DNA of 64,000 bases from Terriglobia bacterium (GCA_020073445.1 JAIQFE010000007.1:1-64000), one strand, 5' to 3'. Positions 24,100 through 32,758 are shown, numbered from the stretch's first letter. Program-made: numbers and translations. The notes: generated by a model not told the origin, from the sequence alone.

Positions 24100-24840
24100 A
24101 TGTCCAAGACGAAGTATTCAGCCTATTTCAGAATCGCCGCCGCTCTGTTATTCTCGAGCGTCGGCTTCGCGCAGGTCGATATTCAGATCCGATTTGGGCA
24201 GCAACCCGGATGGGATCCTCGGGCGCGCGAAGGCCGCTGTGAGGTCCACATCTGGGTCGACCATCATGCCGAAGTGCGCATGCGCGGAGACGGGATCTTC
24301 GTACGCACCCTGGAAGGCGCCAAGAGCTACGACGAAGGCAGCAAGTGCAGCCAGCCTCTGCCGTACAATTCTATAGGCGATTTTCAGATCCGCCAGATTG
24401 CCGGCCGCAACCGCGTCGAGCTGGTGCAGCAACCGAACCGCTCGAACAACTTCACCGCTTTGGTCGCCATCAACGACGATCAGGGTGGCGGCGATCACTA
24501 CGCCTTCGAAGTGAACTGGCGTTCGGAGGGGGGTGATCGGCCAAACGCTCCCGCCCCATTCTTCGACGACGTCCGCGCGTGTCAGGACGCCGTGCGCCAG
24601 CGCTTTCTGAGCAAGAACGGGCGTGGCGCGTACCTTGATTTCGAGGGCTCCGCAACCCGTCAGAACCAGAATAGGGACCGGGAACAAATCCAGGGCCGTG
24701 GCGAAGCCAGGAATCAGAATGAATCGCGAGATATAACGTACTCCTGCGACATCGATACCCGCACCAACCAGGTACGGTCGGGAACCTATCAGTATTCCCG
24801 CGAAGGTTACCGCACGAACGAGCGTAGCCGTCTGAAGTAG
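24100..24840 (+). CDS. Secreted hypothetical protein
   Basis: The 246-aa product starts with a signal peptide (YFRIAAALLFSSVGFAQ). The body includes EVHIWVDHHAEVRMRGDGIF, repeated short beta strands and two cysteines, followed by an Arg/Gln/Asn-rich linker and a C-terminal strand pair. No family is recognised. ATG 24100 gives a proper signal peptide; AAGGAAG lies upstream. It follows the FecR-type gene in the same direction and may share its transcript. Confidence 0.65.
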   Translation: MSKTKYSAYFRIAAALLFSSVGFAQVDIQIRFGQQPGWDPRAREGRCEVHIWVDHHAEVRMRGDGIFVRTLEGAKSYDEGSKCSQPLPYNSIGDFQIRQIAGRNRVELVQQPNRSNNFTALVAINDDQGGGDHYAFEVNWRSEGGDRPNAPAPFFDDVRACQDAVRQRFLSKNGRGAYLDFEGSATRQNQNRDREQIQGRGEARNQNESRDITYSCDIDTRTNQVRSGTYQYSREGYRTNERSRLK

Positions 24841-24852
24841 AGTGGAGGAAAC

Positions 24853-26171
24853 GTGGCCGTGGCCTCAACGTCTGTTCACGATGGGCCGGGAGGAAATCGG
24901 CCCAGGACCCTTGGCGTCGTGCGCTTGGTGCTGGCGGTTCTCCTCTCGTCGTCGATCTCATACGGCTACACGGTTCTCACCCACGAAGCGATCATAGATT
25001 CGGTCTGGGACGCTTCCCTTCAGAAGCTGCTTCTCAAGCGATTCCCCGACGCGACCCCGGAGCAACTCCAGGAGGCGCACGCCTATGCCTATGGCGGATG
25101 CATCATTCAGGACATGGGATATTATCCGTTCAGCAGCCGCTTTTTCAGCGATCTCACGCATTACGTTCGCAGTGGTGATTTCATTGAGGCTCTGATCCGC
25201 GAGTCGCAGGACCTCAACGAATACGCGTTCGCTCTGGGCGCATTGGAGCACTATGCCGCCGATACCGAAGGGCACCGCCTTGCCACGAACCGCGCCGTAC
25301 CGATCTTCTATCCCGAGCTGCGGCGGAAATACGGAAATGATGTCACCTATTGGGATAATCCGAAGGCCCACGTCAGGACGGAGTTCGGCTTCGATGTGCT
25401 CCAGGTTGCGGCGGGGCGATACGCTCCGGACGGGTATCGAGACTTTATCGGTTTTCAGGTATCCCGGGACTTGTTGGAGCGCGCATTCCTGGATACGTAT
25501 GGCATGGAGATGAAGGATGTGTTCGGAAGCGCTCGCGCTGGGGTCCTACCGGTATGCCGTCGGGTCGATCGTTCCCGGCATGACGAAAGTGGCATGGAAG
25601 CTCAAGCAGGACCAGCTCAAGAAAGAAATCCCTGGCATCACACGCAAGAAGTTTCTCTACAATCTCTCGCGCTCGAGCTATGAAAAGGAATGGGGAACGG
25701 AGTACGCCCGGCTGGGGCACCAGGATCCTGGCGTTCTTCTTCCGATGGCTGCCGGGGACAGGTCCCTTCAGTGCTCTTAAGGTCCGCACGCCGACACCGG
25801 AGGTGGAGAAACTGTTCATGGCCAGTTTCAACGCAACCGTAGACCGCTACAAGGTGCTGTTGGCGAACGTGGACGCCGGCGCGCCTGAGCTGGCAAACGA
25901 GAATTTCGACGCCGGCGGCGCAACTATCGCCGGCAAGTACAAGGGAACCGACGAGGCTTACGCCAAGTTGCTGGATAAGCTGGCAGACCGTAAGTTCGCA
26001 GGCATGCAGCCCGACCTTCGCCAGAATATCCTGGCTTACTACAAGGACCCGAAACTGACACTTCCTGCCAGGTCCAACAGGAAGGAAAGATCCGACTTTA
26101 CGAAGCTGCTGGATCAACTCGAGCGGCTGAAAGCTGCTCCCGAAGCTGTCCCTGCGGTGCAAGCGCCCTAA
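24853..26171 (+). pseudogene. Zn-dependent phospholipase C family gene with two frameshifts
   Basis: The first part (to about 25535) has a signal sequence and the zinc histidines of the Zn_dep_PLPC fold: VLTHEAIIDSVW, DLTHYVRSGDFI, ALGALEHYAADTEGHRLA. The frame then breaks. The family continuation is found in the +1 frame (LALGSYRYAVGSIVPGMTKV ... NLSRSSYEKEWGTEY) and, after about 25705, in the next frame (PGWGTRILAFFFRWLPGTGPF ... FMASFNATVDRY). Each shift is +1, consistent with one extra base each (near 25527 and in the C/G run near 25707). It is either a degraded gene or a pair of sequence errors. Confidence 0.75.
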
Positions 26172-26279
26172 CTATGTATCGCGTGGCGCTCAGGACGAGC
26201 CGCGATGACCATACGACATAGTCCTTTGTGCTCGGTTTCATGTTTTCTCCTGGATGTAAACCAAGCACCTTTAATGCCA

Positions 26280-26326
26280 CTGTTCACAAGATATGCCGCT
26301 CAAGACGTCCGTCGCATAGTGAACAG
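26280..26326. repeat. Intergenic inverted repeat
   Basis: CTGTTCAC (26280-26287) faces GTGAACAG (26319-26326), with a nested TATGC/GCATA pair. It lies in the 214-bp gap before csbD, in which no gene is supported. It could be an operator or RNA structure. Confidence 0.45.
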
Positions 26327-26385
26327 CTGGGCTAGGGCGAACCCTGGGCGTTTGGACTCAATTCTGGCGCATCCACATTGACCAC

Positions 26386-26556
26386 ATGTGGTCACTTCAG
26401 ATCACTGGCAAGCTTCATGAAGTGAAAGGCAAAGTTAAGGAGGCTGCGGGACGGGTCACGAACAACCCCGACTTGACCGCCGAAGGCCAAGTCGAAAAGA
26501 TCGCCGGCAAGATCCAAAAGAAAGTCGGGCAGATTGAAAAGGTTCTTGAGAAGTAG
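26386..26556 (+). CDS. CsbD family protein
   Basis: The 56-aa product has the CsbD layout: TGKLHEVKGKVKEAAGRVTN, then the second helix with AEGQVEKIAGKIQKKVGQIEK. CsbD proteins are small, highly charged, helical and induced by general stress; their molecular action is unknown. It is followed by two further mini-membrane-protein genes, suggesting a stress module. Confidence 0.85.
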   Translation: MWSLQITGKLHEVKGKVKEAAGRVTNNPDLTAEGQVEKIAGKIQKKVGQIEKVLEK

Positions 26557-26596
26557 ATTGGGGTCTGCCCACCCCACGGGCTGAAAGGAAACCGTC

Positions 26597-26809
26597 ATGA
26601 ACAGAACGCTTGGATTCATCCTGATCGCGCTAGGGCTGTTCGGTCTTGCGTGGGGAGGTTTTACGTACACGACCAGCGAGAAGGTCATCGACATCGGACC
26701 GATTCACGCTACTCGCGAAAAGACCCATAGTGTACCGATGCCTCCCATCTTTGGCGCAGTGGCGCTCATTGGTGGGATCGTGCTCTTGGCAATACCGAAG
26801 AAAGCCTAG
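26597..26809 (+). CDS. Small two-helix membrane protein
   Basis: The 70-aa product has two transmembrane helices (LGFILIALGLFGLAWGGFTY and IFGAVALIGGIVLLAI) separated by a loop TTSEKVIDIGPIHATREKTH. Proteins with this TY-T-x-EKV-DIGP loop are common small envelope proteins in soil bacteria; no function is established. GAAAGGAAACC precedes the ATG. Confidence 0.75.
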   Translation: MNRTLGFILIALGLFGLAWGGFTYTTSEKVIDIGPIHATREKTHSVPMPPIFGAVALIGGIVLLAIPKKA

Positions 26810-26838
26810 CTGAGATTCAAGAGAAACGAGGAACGAAC

Positions 26839-26994
26839 ATGCTCTTACTCATCATCATTTTGATATTGCTGTTCGGCGGAGGTGGGGGATATTATGGCCA
26901 CACTCGCTGGGGTCCTAGCGGCGGAGCCGGCGTGGGGCTGGGAACGATCGTGCTGATTCTCCTCATCGCCTACTTGCTCGGCCTATTTCGCTAA
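26839..26994 (+). CDS. DUF3309 family mini-protein
   Basis: The 51-aa product (MLLLIIILILLFGGGGGYYG, then HTRWGPSGGAGVGLGTIVLI and LLIAYLLGLFR) is a glycine-linked two-helix membrane peptide matching the DUF3309 pattern. It is the third gene of the CsbD group. Function is unknown. Confidence 0.85.
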   Translation: MLLLIIILILLFGGGGGYYGHTRWGPSGGAGVGLGTIVLILLIAYLLGLFR

Positions 26995-27036
26995 CGTCCG
27001 GATGTTCCGCTAATGCTTGCGGGCGGCGATGAAGAA

Positions 27037-27870
27037 TCACGTCGCCGCCCGGTAACTCCCGAGCACGCGCAGGAAATCCGCAAGCTCGCCCAGGTGCGCC
27101 AGGGCGTTCTTCACGGCTTGATCGTCACTCCGCCCCAGCAGATCCAGGTAGAACAGATACTCCCAGGGCTTGCCCCGCAGCGGCCGCGATTCGATCTTCA
27201 CCAGGTTCAGGTCGCGCAGAGCCAGCGCGCTGAGCGCCTTGAACAGCGCTCCCGGCATATTCTTTGTGGAGAAGACGAGGGATGTTTTCCACGGGCTCTT
27301 GCTGCCCCGCGCACCCCGCGGCTTTGACCCAGCCGGCTCCAGCAGAAAGAATCGCGTGTAATTCTGAGGATCATCCTCGATCCCGCGTTTCAGGATGTGC
27401 GCCTTGTAGATCTTCGCCGCCAGCTCCGACGCGATGGCCGCTCCGCCGGGCGGGCGCGTTTCCATGACCATCTTCACGCTGCCCGCGGTGTCGTAATACA
27501 CCTCGCGTTCGAGACGCTTGTAGCGGTCGAAGAAATCCAGGCACTGGTTCAGAGCCACCTCGTGCGAATACACCTTGCGGACCTTGGCGAACGTCAGGCC
27601 CGGCGGCGCAATCAGGTTATGCACGATCCGCACGTTAGTTTCCGCCGTGATCGCGAAGTCGTACTTCAACAGCAGGTCGTAATTCGCGTAGATCGACCCA
27701 TGCAGCGTATTCTCGATCGGAATCGCCGCGGCATCCACCGACCCTTTGCCGAGCGCGGCGAACACCTGATCGAACCGCTCGTGCGGCACTGGACGCGCTT
27801 TCGGTCCCAGCAATTGCTGGATCGCCTGCTGGCTGAACGCGCCTAACTCTCCCTGGAATGCGACTCTCAT
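27037..27870 (-). CDS. pheA: Prephenate dehydratase
   Basis: The enzyme makes phenylpyruvate from prephenate for phenylalanine synthesis. The 277-aa protein has the catalytic prephenate dehydratase domain (MRVAFQGELGAFSQQA, ALGKGSVDAAAIPIENTLHG, the TRF motif in NYTRFFLLEP) and a C-terminal ACT domain (FSTKNMPGALFKALSALALR, with the Phe-binding ESRP motif at LVKIESRPLRG). It is monofunctional, without chorismate mutase. Its start overlaps the ubiX stop by 4 bp. Confidence 0.95.
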   Translation of the reverse strand: MRVAFQGELGAFSQQAIQQLLGPKARPVPHERFDQVFAALGKGSVDAAAIPIENTLHGSIYANYDLLLKYDFAITAETNVRIVHNLIAPPGLTFAKVRKVYSHEVALNQCLDFFDRYKRLEREVYYDTAGSVKMVMETRPPGGAAIASELAAKIYKAHILKRGIEDDPQNYTRFFLLEPAGSKPRGARGSKSPWKTSLVFSTKNMPGALFKALSALALRDLNLVKIESRPLRGKPWEYLFYLDLLGRSDDQAVKNALAHLGELADFLRVLGSYRAAT

Positions 27871-28475
27871 TGGCTCCTTGTTGGTCCCGGGGTGTCTTTA
27901 TGTGACCCGTTCCAGCGTCTTGTTTCCGGCGATGGCAATCCGATCAAATCTAATACCCGATCCACGCTCTGATCCACGATCTCCTCCACGCTTTGCGGCT
28001 TGTGATAAAACGCCGGCATCGGCGGCGCGAGGATCGCTCCCATCTCCGCCAGCGACGTCATCGAGCGCAGATGGCCCAGGTGCAGCGGCGATTCCCGCAC
28101 CATCAGCACCAGCTTGCGGCGCTCTTTCAGCGTCACGTCCGCCGCGCGAATCACCAGGTTCGAGCTGATCCCCGCGGCAATCGCCGACATCGTATGAATC
28201 GAGCATGGCGCGATGACCATGCCCGTGGTCAAGAACGACCCGCTCGCCAAACGGCAGCCGATATCTTCCACCGGGTAGGAACAGTCCGCCAGCGCCTTGA
28301 AATCGGCCGCCGCTTTGCCCAGTTCCAGAAACGCCGTGCGCTCGCCCGATCGCGTCAGGATCAGGTGGATCTCGACGTCGCCTGCCGCGCGGAGTTTCTC
28401 GAGCAGCCGCCACCCGTAAATGGAGCCGCTGGCGCCGGTGATTCCTACCACCAGGCGAATAGAGTGATCTGCCAC
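27867..28475 (-). CDS. ubiX: Flavin prenyltransferase UbiX
   Basis: UbiX prenylates FMN to give the cofactor of UbiD decarboxylases. The 202-aa protein has the N-terminal flavin-binding motif VGITGASGSIYGWRLLEKL, the segment ASGSFLTTGMVIAPCSIHTM, and the C-terminal ESPLHLGHLRSMTSLAEMGA and PPMPAFYHKPQ. It is translationally coupled to pheA and divergent from rpiA, and its client ubiD is at 993-2456 in the same window. Confidence 0.95.
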   Translation of the reverse strand: MADHSIRLVVGITGASGSIYGWRLLEKLRAAGDVEIHLILTRSGERTAFLELGKAAADFKALADCSYPVEDIGCRLASGSFLTTGMVIAPCSIHTMSAIAAGISSNLVIRAADVTLKERRKLVLMVRESPLHLGHLRSMTSLAEMGAILAPPMPAFYHKPQSVEEIVDQSVDRVLDLIGLPSPETRRWNGSHKDTPGPTRSQ

Positions 28476-28500
28476 TCCCCGAATCTAACAAAATAGAGGA

Positions 28501-29178
28501 ATGGCTGACGAGCGAGATGAACGAGACCAGTGGAAGAAGTTGGCCGCCGAGTCCGCGGTGACCCAGGTTGAGACCGGTATGATCGTCGGCCTGGGAACCG
28601 GCTCGACGGCCGAATTCGTGCTGCTGGCTCTGGCGCGGCGCATCCGCGAAGGCTTGCGGATCACGGGCGTCCCGACTTCCGAACATACCGCCGTGCGCGC
28701 CCGCGAGCTCGGCATTCCATTGGCCGAGTTGACCGGGCCCATCGACATCGGCATCGACGGGGCAGACGAAGTCGAGCGAAACAAGCTGAGCTTGATCAAA
28801 GGCCACGGCGGAGCGTTGGTGCGCGAAAAGATCGTCGCCCAGGCCAGCGCCCGGTTCCTGGTGGTCGTCGACCAAACCAAGATTGTCAGCCGTCTGGGCG
28901 CGGCGCCGGTGCCTGTCGAAGTGGTCCCATTCGGCTGGCAGGCGACGGCCCGCAGGATCCAGGATCTCGGCGGAAAGCCGGAGCGTCGCGATTTCGTCAC
29001 CGATAACGGCAACTATATTCTGGACTGCTCCTTTGGCTCCATCGAATCCCCCGAGACCGTGACGGTCGTTCTCGACCACATCGCGGGAGTCGTCCAGCAT
29101 GGATTGTTCATCGGCATGGCATCCGAAGTCCACGTAGGCGGATTATCGGGAGTCCAGGTCTTGCTTCCGAACCGCTGA
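28501..29178 (+). CDS. rpiA: Ribose-5-phosphate isomerase A
   Basis: RpiA interconverts ribose 5-phosphate and ribulose 5-phosphate. The 225-aa protein shows GMIVGLGTGSTAEFVL, the IDIGIDGADEV motif with the catalytic acid, KGHGGALVREKIVA and DNGNYILDCSFG. The stop lies inside the left end of a class B repeat. Ribose 5-phosphate also feeds PdxS. Confidence 0.96.
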   Translation: MADERDERDQWKKLAAESAVTQVETGMIVGLGTGSTAEFVLLALARRIREGLRITGVPTSEHTAVRARELGIPLAELTGPIDIGIDGADEVERNKLSLIKGHGGALVREKIVAQASARFLVVVDQTKIVSRLGAAPVPVEVVPFGWQATARRIQDLGGKPERRDFVTDNGNYILDCSFGSIESPETVTVVLDHIAGVVQHGLFIGMASEVHVGGLSGVQVLLPNR

Positions 29179-29268
29179 AAATGGGGACAGGCTACTCTGT
29201 CCCCTCCAGAAAACTCCGACTTTGCCAGTCAGCGTGGGAGTGGACAGAGCTGCCTGTCCCCATTTTCA
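29176..29268. repeat. Dispersed hairpin repeat, class B, copy 2
   Basis: The ends TGAAAATGGGGACAGGC (29176-29192) and GCCTGTCCCCATTTTCA (29252-29268) are perfect 17-base complements. Inner blocks CTCTGTCCCCTCC and GGGAGTGGACAGAG match copy 1 at 10983. The outermost bases differ from copy 1 but still pair. The first three bases are the rpiA stop codon. Confidence 0.85.
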
Positions 29269-29287
29269 TTTAAGCTTGCTCTACGCC

Positions 29288-30022
29288 TTACGGCAGCTTC
29301 CGAAGTAGAGCCTTGGCTTCCTTCAGCCGCTCGAAGTGCTTCTCAGCGTCCTTAAACGCCCGCGTGTGCACGCATCGCCGGGCGCCTTCATGCTCCGCAG
29401 GATGACGCAGATGCAGCATCTCGTGATACATCACGTATTCGACGGCCAGCCGCGGCGTTCCCGGCCGGTCGAAGATCCGGCTGATCACGATCGCGTTGTG
29501 CGAAGGATCGTAATGCCCTAGCATCGTTCGCGACACCTGCTTGCTCCACCCCAGGGTCGGGCGTGCCATCAGTCCAAAGAAATACTTCATGTTCAGTTCC
29601 TCGAACAATTCCACTAGGTCGAAATGCTGGCCCTGCGGCGGGTTCACATGCTTGCGCCCGCGGACCTCGCGCACCAGTTGGATGCTGCGTCGAACGTCGT
29701 GTCGATTGAGATAACGCCGGTACCGGTCGTTGCTCGCCGCCGGAACCGGCCGGCGAAAAAGTTTTGAAAGCAGGATCTCGGCCAGCGCTTCGTGGACGCT
29801 CTCCGGCGCTCCGGCGATCGTGTCCGCCATCCGCACCAGCAGCGTTCCTTCCGCCAGACGGATTTGCGCGTTGGCGTTCGCGTAGCGCCGCACCTGCACT
29901 TCGATCTGGGGCAGGGGAGTGCGCGGCTTCATCCGCCGGAACACGCGCGCGTAAATCTGCTCCGGGGTGGCCGGCTTCGTTGGCTCCCACGCCATATCGA
30001 GCACTGGGCTCTCGACGAACAT
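29288..30022 (-). CDS. SprT/M48-like zinc metallopeptidase-domain protein
   Basis: The 244-aa cytosolic-looking protein has an HExxH zinc motif in YVMYHEMLHLRHP near residue 200 with a further His in CVHTRAFKDAEKHF, preceded by YFFGLMARPTLGWSKQ and YDPSHNAIVISRIFD. This layout resembles SprT-like/YgjP-type metallopeptidase domains. The start at 30022 avoids an upstream extension that would run through fabH. Substrate is unknown. Confidence 0.78.
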   Translation of the reverse strand: MFVESPVLDMAWEPTKPATPEQIYARVFRRMKPRTPLPQIEVQVRRYANANAQIRLAEGTLLVRMADTIAGAPESVHEALAEILLSKLFRRPVPAASNDRYRRYLNRHDVRRSIQLVREVRGRKHVNPPQGQHFDLVELFEELNMKYFFGLMARPTLGWSKQVSRTMLGHYDPSHNAIVISRIFDRPGTPRLAVEYVMYHEMLHLRHPAEHEGARRCVHTRAFKDAEKHFERLKEAKALLRKLP

Positions 30023-30079
30023 CTCCTTCGAAAGGTAACATGGAGCGTTGTACCCAAGGAGAAAGAATTGCCAGGAGTG

Positions 30080-31066
30080 ATGTCGGGAGTAAAGATCAGC
30101 GCCCTGGGCTGCTACGTGCCGCCCGGGATTCTCAGCAACCACGATCTCGAAAAGATGGTCGAGACCAGCGACGAATGGATTCTGCAGCGCGTCGGAATCT
30201 CCGAGCGCCACATCGCTGCCCCGGATGTCGCCACTTCGGACATGGCGGTCAAAGCCGCTCGCGCGGCGCTGGAACAGCGTGGCATCCAGGGCAGTGAACT
30301 CGACGCGATCCTGGTATGTACGGTCACGCCGGACATGATGTTTCCCTCCACGGCGTGTCTGGTGCAGCACCAGCTCGGCGCAAAGCACGCCTGGGGATTC
30401 GATCTGGTTGCCGCTTGCTCGGGTTTCGTCTACGGACTCACCACCGCCGCTCACTTGATTAAAGCGGGCACGCACAAAAGAGTCCTGGTCATCGGAGCCG
30501 ACACCATGTCGCGCATCATCGATTACACCGATCGCAACACCTGCGTGCTATTTGGCGACGGTGCCGGTGCCATGCTGCTCGAACCGTCCGACGAGGAAGA
30601 CGCCTTCATCGGATTCCTCAACGAGATCGACGGGGCTGGCGGCGACTTTCTGAAGATGCCCGCGGGCGGAAGCCGTATGCCCGCCAGCGCCGATACCGTC
30701 AGCCACCATCTTCACTACGTGAAGCAGGATGGGCAGCAGGTTTTCAAGTACGCTGTGCGCAAGATGTTTGAAGTCTGCACCGAATTGCTGAACCGGAACG
30801 GCCTCACGATCAACGACGTGAAATTGCTGATCCCGCACCAGGCCAATCGCCGGGTGATCACCGCCGTCTCTGAGCGGCTCGGCATCGATTGCGAGCGCGT
30901 GATCATCAACATCGACCGTTACGGCAACACCACCGGTGCCACCATTCCCCTGGCAACGCGCGACGCCATCGAGAGCGGAAAACTGAAGAAGGGCGATATC
31001 GTGCTGTTCACGGCGGTAGGCGCTGGCTTTACCGTCGGCGCGAATTTGTGGCGCTGGGCGTATTAG
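30080..31066 (+). CDS. fabH: 3-oxoacyl-ACP synthase III
   Basis: FabH starts fatty acid synthesis by condensing acetyl-CoA (or branched acyl-CoA) with malonyl-ACP. The 328-aa protein has the nucleophile Cys in AACSGFVYGL, the His in LIPHQANRRV, the Asn in YGNTTGATIPLA, and LFGDGAGAMLLE. The ATG at 30080 follows CAGGAG; a TTG at about 30068 behind AAGGAG is a possible alternative. It is divergent from the peptidase gene and is followed by a class A repeat. Confidence 0.95.
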   Translation: MSGVKISALGCYVPPGILSNHDLEKMVETSDEWILQRVGISERHIAAPDVATSDMAVKAARAALEQRGIQGSELDAILVCTVTPDMMFPSTACLVQHQLGAKHAWGFDLVAACSGFVYGLTTAAHLIKAGTHKRVLVIGADTMSRIIDYTDRNTCVLFGDGAGAMLLEPSDEEDAFIGFLNEIDGAGGDFLKMPAGGSRMPASADTVSHHLHYVKQDGQQVFKYAVRKMFEVCTELLNRNGLTINDVKLLIPHQANRRVITAVSERLGIDCERVIINIDRYGNTTGATIPLATRDAIESGKLKKGDIVLFTAVGAGFTVGANLWRWAY

Positions 31067-31074
31067 CAGGCTAA

Positions 31075-31150
31075 GGGACTGCCCACCGATTTCGAAAAAC
31101 GAGCACGACGCCTGACCGCAGCATGTCCCCGAAATCGGCTGGCTGTCCCC
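31075..31150. repeat. Dispersed hairpin repeat, class A, copy 3
   Basis: The left arm (31075-31094) starts GGGACTGCCCACCGATTTCG and pairs with the right arm (31130-31150) CGAAATCGGCTGGCTGTCCC. The inner stem CGATTTCG/CGAAATCG differs from the other two copies but remains fully complementary. Confidence 0.8.
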
Positions 31151-31180
31151 GTTCCGAACCGCGAAGAGCCAACGAGCGGC

Positions 31181-32158
31181 CTACCGCATCACGATCTCGC
31201 GAGTTCCCTCATCCAACCCGTATATGCGAATCACCTGCGGTGCTGCCGGTTTCGCGACCACCGGTGCGGCAGTCACTGGTTCCGGTTTTGGCTCAGCCTG
31301 GGGTTTAGGTTGGGGTCCAGCTTTAGCCACCACGGGAGCGCTCGTTTTCAGTCCCGCCGCCAGTTGCTGCTCGGTCACTGCCATGGACAGGGTCACATGA
31401 TTCTGGTCGATACCGATCTCGATCCCCCGTGTCGCCAGCGGCATGGAAACCAGCATCCCTTTCAGCGTTTCCACCAGCTGATCCGCGGCTTCCTCGGACG
31501 AAGTTGTGAACGCGGCCTTCAACTTCAAGCCGCCCTCGAGCGATACGCCGCCTTCGAATCCCTCCGCGTCGGCATCAACCGGAATGAACAGGCCCGCCAG
31601 CGGATCCGGCAGACTGGCAGCCACCACCCACAGGTCATCTTGAGAGTAGTGAGCGGCGCGCGCCAGCAGTGGCGAGAATTTTCGATTCGTTTCCTCCGTC
31701 AAGCTCCGATCGATCGCATCCTGTAAGTTTTTCAACCGGGCGAGCAGCAGGAGCTGGTCGCTGATCCGTGCGACGCTCAGCGTCTGCTTGCCGGGAGTCA
31801 CCCAGATTTCGACGTCGCGATAAAGGGCCCGCTTCAGCCCTTTCCGCGTTGCTTCCTCGCGAAACGTCGCCGGGGGAAAGTTTCCAGCCGCCATCGCCAG
31901 GAGCGCGGGCGACGAAATTACGATGCGTGTGTCCTTGAGACAATCCAGATCCGGAAAACCGAGACCGTCGTCGCCGCTGAGTTCTCCCGAGATCGCTGCC
32001 GCGAACGGCGAGGATCGCAGATGGTCCCACTGAATTCCCACCAGTGCCGTCGCTTCGGGCGAAGCATATCGCCACCAGGACGGATGCGATTCCGCGGAGC
32101 TGGTCCCTATGCCGAAAAGCAGAATGAAGAAAATGACCACATATGGACGCAACGTCAT
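31181..32158 (-). CDS. Secreted hypothetical protein
   Basis: The family is not recognised. The 325-aa product has a signal peptide (YVVIFFILLFGIGTSSA), a body with SWWRYASPEATALVGIQWDHL and repeated alpha/beta segments (residues 25-255), and a Pro/Ala/Lys-rich tail ending IRIYGLDEGTREIVMR. It reads away from the sigma factor gene, with about 120 bp between starts. Confidence 0.65.
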   Translation of the reverse strand: MTLRPYVVIFFILLFGIGTSSAESHPSWWRYASPEATALVGIQWDHLRSSPFAAAISGELSGDDGLGFPDLDCLKDTRIVISSPALLAMAAGNFPPATFREEATRKGLKRALYRDVEIWVTPGKQTLSVARISDQLLLLARLKNLQDAIDRSLTEETNRKFSPLLARAAHYSQDDLWVVAASLPDPLAGLFIPVDADAEGFEGGVSLEGGLKLKAAFTTSSEEAADQLVETLKGMLVSMPLATRGIEIGIDQNHVTLSMAVTEQQLAAGLKTSAPVVAKAGPQPKPQAEPKPEPVTAAPVVAKPAAPQVIRIYGLDEGTREIVMR

Positions 32159-32280
32159 ACAACATCTATCGGAAGAATAATTCCAGCAGTGTACCTAGTA
32201 AGTTTTACTTGGCTTTCGCGACCCTCTATTGAAAATACAAGGGTTAATCCTTGGTCCCCGGATTGCACTAAGGGAAACAC

Positions 32281-32742
32281 ATGAAACGAACCGAGTACTC
32301 TGATGCGTTCGAGAACGGATACAGTGCCACTCGCCGCTTTCTGTTGTCTCGCGGCGCCGCGCTAGACGAAGCCGAAGAAATCGCACAGGCAGCTTGGGCT
32401 CGCGGATGGGAATATCGCGATCAGTTGCGGGACCCGTCCATGGTGAGCTTCTGGGTGAACTCCATCGCACGCAATCTGTTTCGCGCGCGGTTTCGGACTC
32501 CGCCGGTGCTTCCGCTGGATGGAATCGATCCGTCGTACACCATGAGCCTGGAGGAGCAAATGGAGGTGCGCCGGATTCTCGACCTTTGCCCCAAGCGCGA
32601 CCGTGCCCTGCTGGAGAAGAGCCTCGAAGGCTACTCCGCGGAGGAGATGGCGCACGATGAAGGCATCAGTTCCACGGGTATTCGTGTTCGCATGCTGCGG
32701 ATCCGGCAGGGTATCCGCGCACAGCTAGCTATCGCCGCATAA
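32281..32742 (+). CDS. ECF-like RNA polymerase sigma factor
   Basis: The 153-aa protein has sigma region 2 (DEAEEIAQAAWARGWEYRDQL, VSFWVNSIARNLFR) and region 4 with a helix-turn-helix (CPKRDRALLEKSLEGYSAEEMAHDEGISSTGIRVRMLRIRQG). No anti-sigma factor is adjacent; the potABCD genes follow 16 bp downstream. It could control these genes or the divergent secreted protein. Confidence 0.82.
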   Translation: MKRTEYSDAFENGYSATRRFLLSRGAALDEAEEIAQAAWARGWEYRDQLRDPSMVSFWVNSIARNLFRARFRTPPVLPLDGIDPSYTMSLEEQMEVRRILDLCPKRDRALLEKSLEGYSAEEMAHDEGISSTGIRVRMLRIRQGIRAQLAIAA

Positions 32743-32758
32743 CTTAAACTGGGGGTTC

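Noticed and set aside
25756-25770. GGGGACAGGTCCC in the broken phospholipase gene as another repeat
   Set aside because: It encodes the expected LPGTGPF segment and lacks the longer arms of the repeat family.
26098-26241. Reverse-strand mini-frame starting MKPSTKDYVV behind AGGAG
   Set aside because: It runs into the 3' end of the phospholipase-type gene and shows no recognisable domain; the ribosome site alone is not enough.
27898-29133. Long antisense reading frame of 411 codons across ubiX and rpiA
   Set aside because: It has low-complexity Arg/Gly/Asp content typical of frames opposite GC-rich genes, while ubiX and rpiA are unmistakable.
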